NCBI RefSeq assembly: GCF_017875465.1
Contig: NZ_JAGGMQ010000001.1
Location: 4,898,001 to 4,962,000 of the forward strand
Length of the DNA: 64,000 nt
Source of the DNA: Winslowiella toletana
Lineage (GTDB): Bacteria; Pseudomonadota; Gammaproteobacteria; Enterobacterales; Enterobacteriaceae
Reading direction: 5' to 3'
In this document: positions 43,225 through 53,371 of the stretch, piece by piece
Layout of the letters: the number at the start of each line of letters is the position of its first letter
Numbering within the stretch: the stretch's first letter is position 1
Program-made: the position numbers and the translations under genes
The notes under the pieces: generated by a model
Seen by the model: the letters and a program-made list of their open reading frames with translations, nothing else
Told to the model about the DNA's origin: nothing
Database searches by the model: none

Positions 43225-43371
43225 AAGACGGCGCTGGAACCGGTTAATCAGTAATCCACTGCCGCTGCCCGTTTCTCTTATAAGTTTTAAATATTGATGT
43301 TTCGTTTAAATTCCCCGGAAAATAATACTTCATACTAAACCGATAGCTTTTCTGCTATGGAGTTTATAAAT

Positions 43372-43419
43372 ATGACTGAAAATCAATCAATTAATATAAC
43401 TTTTATTCCGGGAAGATAG
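43372..43419 (+). CDS. Candidate 15-residue leader peptide
   Basis: ATG with GGAG nine bases upstream opens a 15-codon frame, MTENQSINITFIPGR, ending in TAG 47 bases before the transferase gene. The site spacing is good, but there is no comparative support. It could be a leader peptide or chance. The rest of the gap 43225-43466 shows no other gene. Confidence 0.3.
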   Translation: MTENQSINITFIPGR

Positions 43420-43466
43420 CACCCGCCGCCAACAAATAACTATTTCCACAAGGGACAAGAAGCACC

Positions 43467-45158
43467 ATGAGTCAGAGACTCCATCCATCTATATTAACGC
43501 AGTACATTAATTCACCAAAGAGTTACACTTATTTATCTATATTAATTATTTCATCATTAATTATTATTTCAGATAATTCTCCGGGTGATATCTATCCGCT
43601 GGTCACCACCGCGAGTGCCTTTATTTTTTGTTGCGGGCTACTGTATTTACTCTCCGCAAAAGCGGTTTTCGCTTTATCGATCAGCAGCCTGCTGGTGATT
43701 GCGTTGCAGTTTATTAACCAGCTCAAGGTGCACTACTACAAAGACCGACTAGTGTTCCCCGATCTTTATATTATGACTGACGTCTCAAATGCCGCCACCC
43801 TGCTTCATTATCCGTCCGCCGGACTGGCGATAGTCGGACTGGTGCTGTTTGTGATGCTGACGCTGGTTGTTGGTTGGCGTGCAGTGCCCCGCCGACAAGG
43901 TGTGGTTCCAATGCTGATTGCCGTGGGTATGATGGCGGCCAGTGGCGCGTTACTCAGCCAGTGTATTACCCGCTACCAGCAAGACTGGGCCGGCACCATG
44001 CCGGGTGGTACGGGCGTGGTCTCCAACCTGGTGATGTCAGCCCGCCAGCTGCACTACCACCCACCGTCTTTCACTGAAGAGACTGCACAATATTTTACCA
44101 CCCGCGCCGCCGCGCTTAACAGAGCACCTCAGGCATCCGCCAGTGAGCATCCTGATATTGTTCTGCTGCTGCAGGAATCCACCGCCGACCCGCGGCTGTA
44201 TAAGCTGCCAGCGCCAGCGCGGTTGCCCCATTTTTCCATGTTTGAACCAGGACCGGCGGTGAAAGCGCATACGCACATGCGGGTGCAAACTTTCGGCGGA
44301 GGAACCTGGCTGTCGGAGTTTTCGGCACTCACAGGACTTCGCAGCGATGATTTTGGCGCCATGAAAAATGCGGTATTTTATTCAATCATCGACCATGTCA
44401 ACGACAGCTTGTTTAAGCAGATGAAAGCCAACGGTTATTATACGGTGGTCCTTACGCCGTTTAATAAGTCAGCCTATAACGCCCGTCACGCCTATACCAT
44501 GATGGGGGTTGATAAAATTATCCAGCCGCAGGAACTGGGCTATCCCGGCAGCCTGCAGGATAATCTGTGGCATATCACAACAGCCGACATGCTGAGTTAT
44601 GTCAAAAAAATCATGAGCACCTACACCGACAAACCGCTGTTTATTTATGCGCTGACTATGAGTGAGCATGGCCCTTACGATGCGGCTCATAAAGACGACT
44701 ATCAGCTGAGCACGGTAGTGAAAAATGCGGATTCCGCAGGAAAATTCAGCCACTATGTAGAGAAAATTAAAAATTCAGATACCGCCATGGCAGATTTTTT
44801 CCAGTTTGTCGACCAGCGTCACAGGCCGACAATGTTTATGTATTTTGGTGACCATCAGCCTGCCATTAACTGGGCAAACGGGTATGCTTCGCCGCTACCT
44901 GATGCCATGCACCTCACGCAGTTCAGTCTGCGGGATAACGTCAATATGCCGCAGGTGTCTGGCCTGGGCACGGTAACTGATATCGCCTTTCTCGGTGGAA
45001 TATTACTCGAACAAGCCCGGCTGAAGGTGTCGCCGTTCTATCAGGCCAATATTGACATGCGTTATCTGTGTAAAGGTCTGCTGAACGAGTGTGCCGACAA
45101 ACAGCTGTTTAACAGCTACAGGCATTACATCTATAACCGGCTACGGGTAGCCTCATAG
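43467..45158 (+). CDS. Sulfatase-like membrane transferase (LTA synthase/phosphoethanolamine transferase superfamily)
   Basis: A 563-residue protein with about five N-terminal membrane helices (20-165) and a periplasmic alkaline-phosphatase-fold domain from about 228. Motifs: [13 protein letters not shown] with the metal Glu237, the nucleophile Thr280 in [23 protein letters not shown] and the late metal site YFGDHQP. The closest type is the LtaS/OpgB-like group that moves phosphoglycerol or phosphoethanolamine from phospholipids to envelope glycans. The acceptor here is unknown. Its end overlaps the convergent monooxygenase gene by 6 bases. Confidence 0.85.
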   Translation: MSQRLHPSILTQYINSPKSYTYLSILIISSLIIISDNSPGDIYPLVTTASAFIFCCGLLYLLSAKAVFALSISSLLVIALQFINQLKVHYYKDRLVFPDLYIMTDVSNAATLLHYPSAGLAIVGLVLFVMLTLVVGWRAVPRRQGVVPMLIAVGMMAASGALLSQCITRYQQDWAGTMPGGTGVVSNLVMSARQLHYHPPSFTEETAQYFTTRAAALNRAPQASASEHPDIVLLLQESTADPRLYKLPAPARLPHFSMFEPGPAVKAHTHMRVQTFGGGTWLSEFSALTGLRSDDFGAMKNAVFYSIIDHVNDSLFKQMKANGYYTVVLTPFNKSAYNARHAYTMMGVDKIIQPQELGYPGSLQDNLWHITTADMLSYVKKIMSTYTDKPLFIYALTMSEHGPYDAAHKDDYQLSTVVKNADSAGKFSHYVEKIKNSDTAMADFFQFVDQRHRPTMFMYFGDHQPAINWANGYASPLPDAMHLTQFSLRDNVNMPQVSGLGTVTDIAFLGGILLEQARLKVSPFYQANIDMRYLCKGLLNECADKQLFNSYRHYIYNRLRVAS

Positions 45159-46499
45159 CGGTTCCTCCTGCTGTTTACCGGCGTATTGTGGCGCGTCCTG
45201 CGCCACATAGCGGTTGGTTTTAAACGGAATATTCAGCCGTCCACGCAGCGTGGTTTCTGTTGAAGGCTGCCAGTAGCCGCGCGCGGCGAGGATCGGCAGC
45301 ACATGCCCGGTGATATCCGCCAGCGCCTCTACCAGTACCGGCCCGCTGATAATAAAACCGCTGGCGCCACCCTCTTCAACCCAGCGGATAAAGGTGTCAG
45401 CCACCTGCTCCGGGGTGCCGAAGAACTCGCCGCGTGGCAGTACGGTTTCAAAGGCGATCTGTCGCAGCGTCAGTTGCTGCTCTCTGGCCCGCCGTTTAAT
45501 GCTGTCGGTAGTGGATCGGAAGGTGTTTTGTCCCAGATCGCCCAGTTCCGGGAATGGACCATCCAGTGGATACTGGCTGAAATCATGGTGGTCGAAGAAG
45601 CGTCCCAGATAAGCCAGCGCATCATCTGCTGACAGTAACGACAGCAGGTGCTGATATTTCGCCTCGGCCTCTTCCGCGGTTTTGCCAACGATCGGGCTGA
45701 TGCCGGGGAAGATCCCCACCGCGTCACGGCCATTTTTCGCCACTTCCGCCCGTAATCTGGCGCTATAACCCTGCGCTTCTTCCAGCGTGCGGGCATTGGT
45801 AAATACCGCATCGGCTGATTTGCCCGCCAGGCTAATACCGGTATCGGAAGCGCCTGCCTGGAAGATCACCGGTTGCCCCTGCGCCGAACGCTGAATATTT
45901 AACGGTCCCTCCACCGCGAAGAATTTACCCTGATGATTCAGTTTGTGCAGCTTTGCCGCATCAAAGAATACGCCGCTGTCACGATCGCGCACAAAGGCGT
46001 CGTCTTCCCAGGAATCCCATAGCCCCTGCACCACACCGATATACTCTTCGGCGATTTGATAACGCAACGCATGCTCCGGATGTTCCTTACCAAAATTACG
46101 CGATGATCCGGCCAGCGGTGAGGTCACCACATTCCAGCCAGCACGGCCGTTACTGATGTTATCCAGGGAGGCGAGCTGGCGGGCAACGGTAAAGGGATCG
46201 CTGTAAGAGGTGGAGATGGTGCCAGCAAGACCGATGCGATCGGTGACTGCCGCCAGTGCCGACAGCAACGCAATCGGCTCAAAGCGGTTAAGAAAATGTG
46301 GCAGTGACTTTTCATTGATATGCAGGCCATCGGCGACAAACAGAAAATCAAACTGCGCTGCTTCGGCGCGTTGCGCCAGTTCGGTGAAATAGCGGAAGTT
46401 AACGCTGGCGTCGGCCGGGGCTTTACGGTGACGCCATGAATTCATATGACCGCCCGCGCCATGCAACATCAGACCGAGTTTAATATTGGCTTTGCTCAT
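45153..46499 (-). CDS. FMN-dependent monooxygenase, NtaA/SnaA/DszA family
   Basis: A 448-residue class C flavin monooxygenase that uses FMNH2 from a separate reductase. The TIM barrel shows [14 protein letters not shown] at the start, [10 protein letters not shown], the [20 protein letters not shown] motif typical of NtaA/SnaA/DszA, and [20 protein letters not shown]. It likely oxidises a sulfur or nitrogen compound to release sulfite or a simpler fragment. The gene lies in one minus-strand run with the cysteine-synthase-like gene and an SsuB-type ATPase. No flavin reductase gene is present nearby. Confidence 0.88.
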   Translation of the reverse strand: MSKANIKLGLMLHGAGGHMNSWRHRKAPADASVNFRYFTELAQRAEAAQFDFLFVADGLHINEKSLPHFLNRFEPIALLSALAAVTDRIGLAGTISTSYSDPFTVARQLASLDNISNGRAGWNVVTSPLAGSSRNFGKEHPEHALRYQIAEEYIGVVQGLWDSWEDDAFVRDRDSGVFFDAAKLHKLNHQGKFFAVEGPLNIQRSAQGQPVIFQAGASDTGISLAGKSADAVFTNARTLEEAQGYSARLRAEVAKNGRDAVGIFPGISPIVGKTAEEAEAKYQHLLSLLSADDALAYLGRFFDHHDFSQYPLDGPFPELGDLGQNTFRSTTDSIKRRAREQQLTLRQIAFETVLPRGEFFGTPEQVADTFIRWVEEGGASGFIISGPVLVEALADITGHVLPILAARGYWQPSTETTLRGRLNIPFKTNRYVAQDAPQYAGKQQEEPL

Positions 46500-46512
46500 C
46501 AGGTTTCCTTAC

Positions 46513-47562
46513 TCAAAGAGTGGGTTCTGCCGCCAGCTGGCGTAACAGAGCGGCGGCCTTGATCTGGCCAATGCTTTGTTGTGGGTCAAACAGGCCGGTA
46601 GAGAGATAGGTCAGGCCGCTGTCGGCAAGGATCACCACCATGCGCTTACCGGCGTTTTCCGCCCGGCGGGCGATTTCACGCGCGGCATACAGCACCGCGC
46701 CGGAGGATTCACCGACCAGAATCCCGTCTGTCGCCGCGACTTCGCGCGCGGTCTGAACTGCCTGCCAGCTCTCAACGGCAAACGCCTCATCGCAGAGCTG
46801 ACGATCCAGCGTCAGCGGCACCCGCTCCGGCAGTACGCTGCTGAAAGCATGCACCCCGGTGATTTCACGCGTCTCGGGATTGTCATTATCAGGAATGGAG
46901 AATTCGCCCGGCTCCACGCCAATCAGCCTGATGGCCGGATTCCGCTGCTTCAGATAGCGCCCGACACCTGACAGCGTGCCGCCGGTGCCAACCGAAGCGA
47001 TCAGCAGATCCAGCTGGCCGTCGGTTTGCTGCCAGATCTCCGGGCCGGTGCTGCTGAAATGGGCGGCGGGATTCGCCGGATTCTCCAGCTGGCAGGTAAA
47101 GCAGATATTGGCTTCTTTCAGAATCACATTGTCCGCCAGCCAGCGTGCGGCAGCGACAAAATCGCCGTCACTGTCGGCCATCACCTGCTCAAAACCGGGC
47201 ACCTGACTGAAGGGAATAATTTCCGCGCCAAAGGCATTAAGGATGGCGAAACGTTCGGCACTGAGCTTGTCATGCAGATAGACGCGAAATTTATAGCCTT
47301 TCGCCGCTGCAATCGCCGCCAGGCCAATGCCGGTATTGCCGCTGGTAGTATCCACCAGCGTCATGCCTGGCTTTAATTTACCGCTGCGTTCGGCGTCTTC
47401 AATCATCGCCAGCGCAATACGATCTTTAATACTGTGGTTGGGATTGAAATATTCCAGTTTGGCGACCAGCTCGGCATTGAGCTGAAATTGCTGACTGAAA
47501 CGGCTCAGACGTAATAGTGGCGTCTGACCAACCAGCTCAGTGATGCCGTTGTGAATCGTCAT
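46513..47562 (-). CDS. Cysteine synthase-like PLP enzyme
   Basis: A 349-residue fold type II PLP enzyme. The PLP lysine is Lys46 in NPNHSIKDRIA, the phosphate loop is SVGTGGTLSG, and the substrate loop is DTTSGNTGIGLA. It is longer than CysK/CysM at the C-terminal side and may use a sulfur or nitrogen nucleophile other than sulfide. Placement between the monooxygenase (13 bp) and the ABC ATPase (18 bp) suggests that it assimilates the sulfur released, or removes a by-product, in the same pathway. Confidence 0.87.
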   Translation of the reverse strand: MTIHNGITELVGQTPLLRLSRFSQQFQLNAELVAKLEYFNPNHSIKDRIALAMIEDAERSGKLKPGMTLVDTTSGNTGIGLAAIAAAKGYKFRVYLHDKLSAERFAILNAFGAEIIPFSQVPGFEQVMADSDGDFVAAARWLADNVILKEANICFTCQLENPANPAAHFSSTGPEIWQQTDGQLDLLIASVGTGGTLSGVGRYLKQRNPAIRLIGVEPGEFSIPDNDNPETREITGVHAFSSVLPERVPLTLDRQLCDEAFAVESWQAVQTAREVAATDGILVGESSGAVLYAAREIARRAENAGKRMVVILADSGLTYLSTGLFDPQQSIGQIKAAALLRQLAAEPTL

Positions 47563-47580
47563 AAGATGCTCCGGTGTCTG

Positions 47581-48372
47581 TCAGGCGGTGGGGGCTTCAG
47601 CCCCGAGCAGATGCAGCGCCCGGGTGCGCAGCTGGATCAGCCGGGGATCGTCACGACGTCGCGGCCAGGGCAGCGTGACATCGATAGTTTCAATAATACG
47701 GGCCGGACGTGGGCTGAATATCACCACCCGGCTGGCCATTAACAGCGCCTCTTCAACATCGTGAGTCACCATCAGCGTGCTGAACTGCTGCTCGCGCCAT
47801 AGCGCTACTAACTCCTGCTGCATACGGATTCGCGTCAGTGAATCGAGCTTGCCCAGTGGTTCATCGAGGATTAGCAAACGTGGATGATTGACCAGCGCCC
47901 TGGCCAGCGCCGCGCGCTGCGCCATGCCGCCAGACAGCTGATGCGGCCAAGCGCTGGCAAACTGCGTCAGGCCCACTTTCGCAAGGATATCGTCAACCCG
48001 CTGGCGTCCTGCGGTGGTTAGTTTGTTGCGCGTTTCCAGCCCGAGGGCGACATTGCGCCACACGCTGCGCCACGGATATAGCGTCGGATCCTGAAACACC
48101 ACCACCCGGCTGGGATCCGGCCCCTGCAACGGTGCGCCGTCTTCGGCAATCTCTCCGCTGCCAGGGGCTTCCAGACCCGCAACCAGCCGTAACAGCGTGG
48201 ATTTGCCACAGCCCGATGGACCCAGCAGCGCAACAAACTCACCCGGCGCCACCGTCAGTGAAACATCATCCAGCACCTGCAACGTTTTGCCCTGCAAATA
48301 AAATGCATGGCTGACATGATTAATATTAAGCGCCAGTCCGCTGGCGGGCGTTATCGTTTCGGCCAGTGACAT
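47581..48372 (-). CDS. ABC transporter ATP-binding protein, SsuB/TauB type
   Basis: A 263-residue ATPase of the nitrate/sulfonate/taurine transporter family. Walker A is GPSGCGKST (about 51-59), the signature is LSGGMAQR, Walker B is LLILDEPLGKLD, and the switch is VTHDVEEAL. Its permease and binding protein are encoded divergently (48567-50627), an unusual split across a 194-bp promoter region. It is first in the minus-strand unit and is followed by the cysteine-synthase-like gene. Confidence 0.9.
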   Translation of the reverse strand: MSLAETITPASGLALNINHVSHAFYLQGKTLQVLDDVSLTVAPGEFVALLGPSGCGKSTLLRLVAGLEAPGSGEIAEDGAPLQGPDPSRVVVFQDPTLYPWRSVWRNVALGLETRNKLTTAGRQRVDDILAKVGLTQFASAWPHQLSGGMAQRAALARALVNHPRLLILDEPLGKLDSLTRIRMQQELVALWREQQFSTLMVTHDVEEALLMASRVVIFSPRPARIIETIDVTLPWPRRRDDPRLIQLRTRALHLLGAEAPTA

Positions 48373-48566
48373 GATTTATCCTTTCTTTGGCGAAGTTCTG
48401 GTTTAAATATTCCGGTTTAAATCCTCAAGGTAAATAAACAATTACGGCATAGTTAAGCTGCAATCTGTATAAGCCGGGAGTGGAATTATTAATGCACTAT
48501 TGTTATTTCCCCGTCAGATCGAAGCCTGCAACAGTTAAGCGATAATTCATCCAGCAGGGAGACATC

Positions 48567-49601
48567 ATGGCCGGGCATTCCGACTTTTCACGTCGTTCTT
48601 TTATACAAAAAATGGGGTTAATGGGCGCAGGATTAAGCCTCTCTTCGGCGTTGCCGGTGTGGGCCGCCGCGCCGGATGGTCAGCTGACCACGGTTAAACT
48701 CGCCTGGGGGCAGACGGCGGTCTGTCAGGCGCCAATTTCCGTGGCGCTGAAACAGGGTTTCTTCAAAAAATATGGCCTGAATGTGGAACCGGTCAATTTT
48801 AGCGGCCCGACCGATGCCCTGTTGCAGGCGATCGCTACCGGCCAGGCCGATGGCGGCATTGGTATGGCGTTGCGCTGGCTGAAGCCGCTGGAACAGGGTT
48901 TTGATGTCGATCTGACCGTTGGCACCCATGGCGGCTGTATGCGTCTGCTGGCGCCGAAAGATTCCGGCATTAACAGTGTGCGCGACCTGGTGGGCAAAAG
49001 CGTGGCAGTGACCGACCAGGCCAGTCCGATCCGCAATTTCTTTGCGATTCAGCTAGCTAAACTCGGCATCGATCCGGATAAACAGGTGAACTGGGTGCAG
49101 TATCCGGCAGATCTGTTTGGTGAAGCGCTGCGTAAAGGCGAAGTGCAGGCGCTGGCCACCGACGACCCGCAAGGCTGGCTGATCAAACACCATGATGGTC
49201 TGGTCGAAGTCGATAATAACCTGAAGGGAGAATACGCCAGCCTGACCTGCTGTGTGCTCGGCCTGCGCGGCTCACTGGTACGTGATAATCCTGAGGTTGC
49301 AAGGGCGATCAGCCAGGCGATTGTCGATGCACAGCAATGGACTGCCGATCACCCGGCGGAAACCGCTAAAATCTTCGCGCCTTTTGTGCCGGGCCAGGTA
49401 CCGATCGACGATATTACCGCCATGCTCAGCGAGCATACGCACCATCATCATTCCACCGGTGAACAGCTGCGCAAAGAGGTGGCGGTGTATGTCAACGAAC
49501 TGAAGATCATCAACGTTATCCGCCCTGATACTGATGCTCAGCGTTTTGCTGAGCACTATGTGCCGGATCTGTTACCGGCTGCTCAGCATCATATGGCCTG
49601 A
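48567..49601 (+). CDS. ABC transporter substrate-binding protein, SsuA/NrtA type, with Tat-like signal
   Basis: A 344-residue periplasmic binding protein. The signal region SRRSFIQKMGLMGAGLSLSS has the twin-arginine pattern, so export by Tat is likely, with cleavage near VWAAA. The mature part has KLAWGQTAVCQAPISVALKQ and ATGQADGGIGMALRWLKPLE, typical of aliphatic sulfonate, nitrate or taurine binders. A His-rich stretch HTHHHHSTG lies near residue 291-299. The gene starts the plus-strand unit and is followed 9 bp later by the permease. Confidence 0.88.
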   Translation: MAGHSDFSRRSFIQKMGLMGAGLSLSSALPVWAAAPDGQLTTVKLAWGQTAVCQAPISVALKQGFFKKYGLNVEPVNFSGPTDALLQAIATGQADGGIGMALRWLKPLEQGFDVDLTVGTHGGCMRLLAPKDSGINSVRDLVGKSVAVTDQASPIRNFFAIQLAKLGIDPDKQVNWVQYPADLFGEALRKGEVQALATDDPQGWLIKHHDGLVEVDNNLKGEYASLTCCVLGLRGSLVRDNPEVARAISQAIVDAQQWTADHPAETAKIFAPFVPGQVPIDDITAMLSEHTHHHHSTGEQLRKEVAVYVNELKIINVIRPDTDAQRFAEHYVPDLLPAAQHHMA

Positions 49602-49610
49602 TAAGGAGGC

Positions 49611-50627
49611 GTGATGTCCAGTGACACTTTTGCACCTCTGAATGCAGCCACCCGTCGCCCGTCAGCCGCCCTGACGCCTGCACTGCTGCTGGCGGGTGTA
49701 GCCTGGTGGGCGCTGGCGGCGCTAATGATTGTCTGGCCGGATAAACCAGCGGGCTTTGCGCCGCCGCGCTTTGTCAGTGAAACTCATCAGCTGTTTATTC
49801 TGCTCGCCGCATTGCTGACCGTGGCGGCGCTGATCGGCAGGTTACTGAGCTGGCGCCTGCTGCTGGATCCGTTGCAACAGGCAGCGCGCTGGCTGGTTGC
49901 GCTGGCGCTGCTGATTGGCCTGTGGGAAATGGTGACCGCCAAACTGGCGCTGTTGCCTGCGCCGTTCTTTGCGCCGCCTCGGGCACTGGTTGAAGCTTAT
50001 GCCACCGACTGGTTCCGTCTGGGCGACAGCGTGCTGAATTCGTTGCGTCTGCTGGCGCTGGGCTTTCTGTTTGGCAGTCTCAGTGGTTTTGTTACCGGAG
50101 TGGCGATTGGCTGGTCTCGCGGACTGGGTTATTGGGTGCATCCGCTACTGCGCTTCCTCGGGCCGGTTCCCTCCACCGCCCTGTTGCCGCTGTCGCTCTA
50201 CTTCTTCCCTTCCAGCTTCTCCGCCGCCATTTTCCTGATTGCGCTGGCGACCTGGTTCCCGGTGACGGTACTCACCTGGTCTGGCGTCAGCAGCGTCGAT
50301 AAGCGCTATTACGATGTTGCCCGCACCCTTGGCGCCAGCAATCTGTTTCTGATTCTGCGCGTTGCGGTGCCTGCTTCATTACCGCATGTGTTCGTTGGTC
50401 TGTTTATGGGACTCGGCGCTTCATTTTCGGTACTGGTCGCCGCAGAAATGATGGGGGTGAAGTCCGGGCTGGGCTGGTATTTGCAGTGGGCGCAGGGCTG
50501 GGCCGCCTATGCCAATATGTATGGTGCGCTGATTGTGATGGCGGTGCTGTTTTCATCGCTGATTACGCTGCTGTTTGCGGTGCGCGATCGGTTGCTGAAG
50601 TGGCAGCAAAACGCAGTCAAATGGTAA
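49611..50627 (+). CDS. ABC transporter permease, SsuC/TauC type
   Basis: A 338-residue inner-membrane permease. Two extra N-terminal helices (about 22-42 and 62-80) precede the usual six-helix core, in which the EAA-type loop is KRYYDVARTLGASNLFLI. The start has AAGGAGG. It completes the transporter with the binding protein upstream and the ATPase on the other side of the divergent promoter. The likely substrate is an organosulfur compound, judged from the monooxygenase partner. Confidence 0.88.
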   Translation: MMSSDTFAPLNAATRRPSAALTPALLLAGVAWWALAALMIVWPDKPAGFAPPRFVSETHQLFILLAALLTVAALIGRLLSWRLLLDPLQQAARWLVALALLIGLWEMVTAKLALLPAPFFAPPRALVEAYATDWFRLGDSVLNSLRLLALGFLFGSLSGFVTGVAIGWSRGLGYWVHPLLRFLGPVPSTALLPLSLYFFPSSFSAAIFLIALATWFPVTVLTWSGVSSVDKRYYDVARTLGASNLFLILRVAVPASLPHVFVGLFMGLGASFSVLVAAEMMGVKSGLGWYLQWAQGWAAYANMYGALIVMAVLFSSLITLLFAVRDRLLKWQQNAVKW

Positions 50628-50727
50628 TCCTCTGACGCCGGGCAGATAAACTGCCCGCGTTTATTTCCTGTTATTTTTTATTTACCTCCCTTCGCCATTT
50701 TTCTTCGCTTCTTGTTACAACAACAAT

Positions 50728-50754
50728 TAAAGGTTTTTGCGCTGCGGGCGATAA
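50728..50754 (+). promoter_or_regulatory. Sigma-28 (FliA) promoter for the FIST chemoreceptor
   Basis: TAAA (50728-50731), a 15-base spacer, then GGCGATAA (50747-50754), against the FliA consensus TAAA-N15-GCCGATAA: one mismatch. It lies 160 bp upstream of the receptor start, so the leader is long. The rest of the 285-bp gap shows no gene. Confidence 0.75.
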
Positions 50755-50912
50755 CCATCAATTAATCAATGGCAGAAACTCATCGCCGTTTTTATCCGTA
50801 ATATCGCGTCATGATCGCGCGAGGATCAGGCTTTTCAGCCCTCATGTTGTTCACCCGGATATTTCGCTCTTAACCACAGTAAATTAACTCTATACAAAAC
50901 AAAGGTATAATT

Positions 50913-52877
50913 ATGTCTTTATTAATGGCGATAAAAAATATTTTGCCAGCTTCGCTGACGCGCAGCAAACATCGCCCCGCCAATGGCATCTATGATTGCC
51001 AGCATCTGCCGGATTCATTATCAGCAGTGGGCCTGAGTAATAAAGCATCCGGCATTCTGATGACCTTTGTTCCTCCTTATGGCGATTTTTCCCGCGTCAG
51101 TCAGGCGTGGCAGCGTTTTACCTCCGCCGATTTAACCGTGCTTACGCTTTCGTCAAACGGCGCGCTGAGCAGCAGTGGTCGTGAAACCACCTACTGTGAC
51201 GGCGCCGGACAGCAAGGCAGCTGGCTGTGGCTGCCCGACAGCCTGATTGCGCAGCACGAAGTGCATATTGTCGACCTGCACGTTGGCGATACCCATAGCG
51301 CTGCCGATCGCATTCAGGCCATTCAGCGCGAGCTGCAAACCCTGCAGCTACGGATGCCGCTGTCATCGGATCGTACTTTCGCCATGATTTATTGTGATGG
51401 TCTGTCGGCTTCCGAGGGCTTCCTGATGCAGGCCTGGTATAACAGTGGCCGCTTCCCCTGCCTGGCGATTGGCGGCTCTGCGGGCGGCAAGATTGAGTTT
51501 GATGGCACCTGGATGAGCGTCGGCGGGAAAATCCTGCAGGGCAAAGCGGTAATTGTGTTTTGCCAGATGGCGGCGGGCAAATCCTTTGCACCATTTAAAA
51601 GTCAGAACTTTACGCCGCGGGATAAAAGCTGGTTGATTGCCGAAGCCGATCCGGTGGCGCGTAGCGTAACATCAGTATTTAATCAGCAGGGACAGCAGCA
51701 GTCGTTTACCAGCGCGCTGGCGGAATATCTTGGCTGCAATGAGCAACAGCTGACCGAACGTCTGCAGGGATTGACGTTTGGCGTGAAAGTCGGCGCGGAA
51801 TATTTTATCCGTTCGATTGCCAAAATCGAAGGCGGTCGCGTCCAGTTTTTCTGTGATCTGGAATTTGGCGACCGCCTCTATCTGCTGGAAGAAAACGACT
51901 TTAAACAGAGCACTTATCAGGACTGGCAACGGTTTATCACGCAGCGTGGCAAACCGGCGGCGATTCTGATGAATGACTGTATTCTGCGCCGCGTTGGCAA
52001 TGACGGCCAGCTGCACAACGCGCACTTTTTTAAAGGTCTGCCCGCCGCCGGTTTCTCCAGTTTTGGTGAAATTCTCGGCGTGCCGATTAACCAGACGCTA
52101 TCGGCACTGGTATTTTTCCATCACGACGTCAAGGCGATGGTGAATTTCCCGGTGGAGTATGCCGGTTATGCCGGACATTATGCGCAGCGCGCCCTGCGTC
52201 GCTGGGAGACGCTGAATGCGTTTCAGACCCGGGTGCTGAATCGTATTGTCTCTTATCAGCAGGAGCTGGCGCCGCTGATGGAGGCGCTGCCGATGCTGGA
52301 AAGCGCGACGCAGAGTCAGAACGAAACGCTGGGCATGGCGGAAAACAGTATTCGCTCAATCAGCGATATCGCCATCCAGAGCCAGCAGGCGCAGAACCGT
52401 CTGGTGGAGGGACTGGACGATCTGGAGAATATTTCGGCTGGTATTAATGACATTACCAGCGGCATCAGCAATATCGCCTTCCAGACCAATCTGCTGTCAC
52501 TTAACGCGGCGGTAGAAGCGGCGCGCGCTGGCGAAGCCGGACGCGGGTTTGCGGTGGTGGCGGCAGAAGTGCGTCGTCTGGCGCACTCTTCGAAAGAGCA
52601 GGCGGACGCCACCGCTGGCAATATCAGCGATGCGGTCAGTACCATTTCGCGCATCCGCACGGTTGCCAGCGATACGGTGCAGACCGCGACCAATATGGCG
52701 CAACACAGTATTTCCGCTGCCGATGCCATTGCCGCAATGGGGCATAAAACCAGTAGCGAACGGGAAAGCATTGCCAGACATCTGGGCAGTCTGCGCACTC
52801 TGACTGCGGGTATGGATGCGATGCAGGATGCGGTGGCGCAGTTAACCGTATTGCAGCAACTTTCTGGCGGAAAGTAG
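50913..52877 (+). CDS. Cytosolic FIST-domain methyl-accepting chemotaxis protein
   Basis: A 654-residue chemoreceptor without transmembrane segments or HAMP domain. Residues about 40-430 form FIST and FIST-C sensor domains ([37 protein letters not shown], then [13 protein letters not shown] and [12 protein letters not shown]). Residues about 450-650 are a coiled-coil MCP signalling domain whose tip is [24 protein letters not shown] domains are thought to bind small ligands such as amino acids. The protein probably joins cytoplasmic receptor arrays. It has a sigma-28-type promoter, so it is co-expressed with flagella. Confidence 0.92.
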   Translation: MSLLMAIKNILPASLTRSKHRPANGIYDCQHLPDSLSAVGLSNKASGILMTFVPPYGDFSRVSQAWQRFTSADLTVLTLSSNGALSSSGRETTYCDGAGQQGSWLWLPDSLIAQHEVHIVDLHVGDTHSAADRIQAIQRELQTLQLRMPLSSDRTFAMIYCDGLSASEGFLMQAWYNSGRFPCLAIGGSAGGKIEFDGTWMSVGGKILQGKAVIVFCQMAAGKSFAPFKSQNFTPRDKSWLIAEADPVARSVTSVFNQQGQQQSFTSALAEYLGCNEQQLTERLQGLTFGVKVGAEYFIRSIAKIEGGRVQFFCDLEFGDRLYLLEENDFKQSTYQDWQRFITQRGKPAAILMNDCILRRVGNDGQLHNAHFFKGLPAAGFSSFGEILGVPINQTLSALVFFHHDVKAMVNFPVEYAGYAGHYAQRALRRWETLNAFQTRVLNRIVSYQQELAPLMEALPMLESATQSQNETLGMAENSIRSISDIAIQSQQAQNRLVEGLDDLENISAGINDITSGISNIAFQTNLLSLNAAVEAARAGEAGRGFAVVAAEVRRLAHSSKEQADATAGNISDAVSTISRIRTVASDTVQTATNMAQHSISAADAIAAMGHKTSSERESIARHLGSLRTLTAGMDAMQDAVAQLTVLQQLSGGK

Positions 52878-52884
52878 TGCTGAG

Positions 52885-52914
52885 AAACGCCCTAAATTAA
52901 GGGCGTTTTTTTTT
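52885..52914 (+). terminator. Rho-independent terminator after the FIST chemoreceptor
   Basis: AAACGCCCT and AGGGCGTTT pair around a short AT loop, followed by a run of at least six T, seven bases after the stop codon. Confidence 0.92.
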
Positions 52915-52981
52915 GCCCTAAAGCTTCGGCAATGCAGGCCGATAGTCAGTTAATTCCCGACTATGATGATGCGCCGAGGCA

Positions 52982-53335
52982 ATGATGAAACTCATCTGTA
53001 TCACTCTTTTGACCGCCAGCTGTGCGTTGATCACCGCCTGCGGTTCCAGCAGCAAACAGCCTGACAGCTTTACGTTTGTAAACCGTGCGGCGACGCAGTG
53101 CACTACGCAATTACAGATCGAAAACCAGTATGTCACCGGTAAAAAAACACTGGCGCCGATTTTCTATGTAAACCGTCAGTTTACTCAGACGGTGGAAAAT
53201 AAAGGCGCAGAGTTCCATGTCCGCGCGATTCCTTATTTCGAAGCCAGCGCGCTGGATAAAGGATCACCGGGCAGCGCCTGGCGTACCTGTATGGCCCGCC
53301 GGGATGCGAAGATGGCATCGGCTTCGGTTAGCTGA
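52982..53335 (+). CDS. Small lipoprotein, unknown
   Basis: A 117-residue protein with a lipoprotein signal ending in lipobox LITAC (Cys20), so membrane-attached. The mature part has two further cysteines (TQCTTQ and RTCMAR) that could form a disulphide. The segment KKTLAPIFYVNRQFTQTVEN is beta-rich. I recognise no family. It starts with ATGATG after GAGGCA, and stands alone between a terminator and a convergent MFS gene. Confidence 0.7.
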   Translation: MMKLICITLLTASCALITACGSSSKQPDSFTFVNRAATQCTTQLQIENQYVTGKKTLAPIFYVNRQFTQTVENKGAEFHVRAIPYFEASALDKGSPGSAWRTCMARRDAKMASASVS

Positions 53336-53371
53336 ATGTTGAAAAGGCGCGGAGCCGCACGGCCCTGCGCT

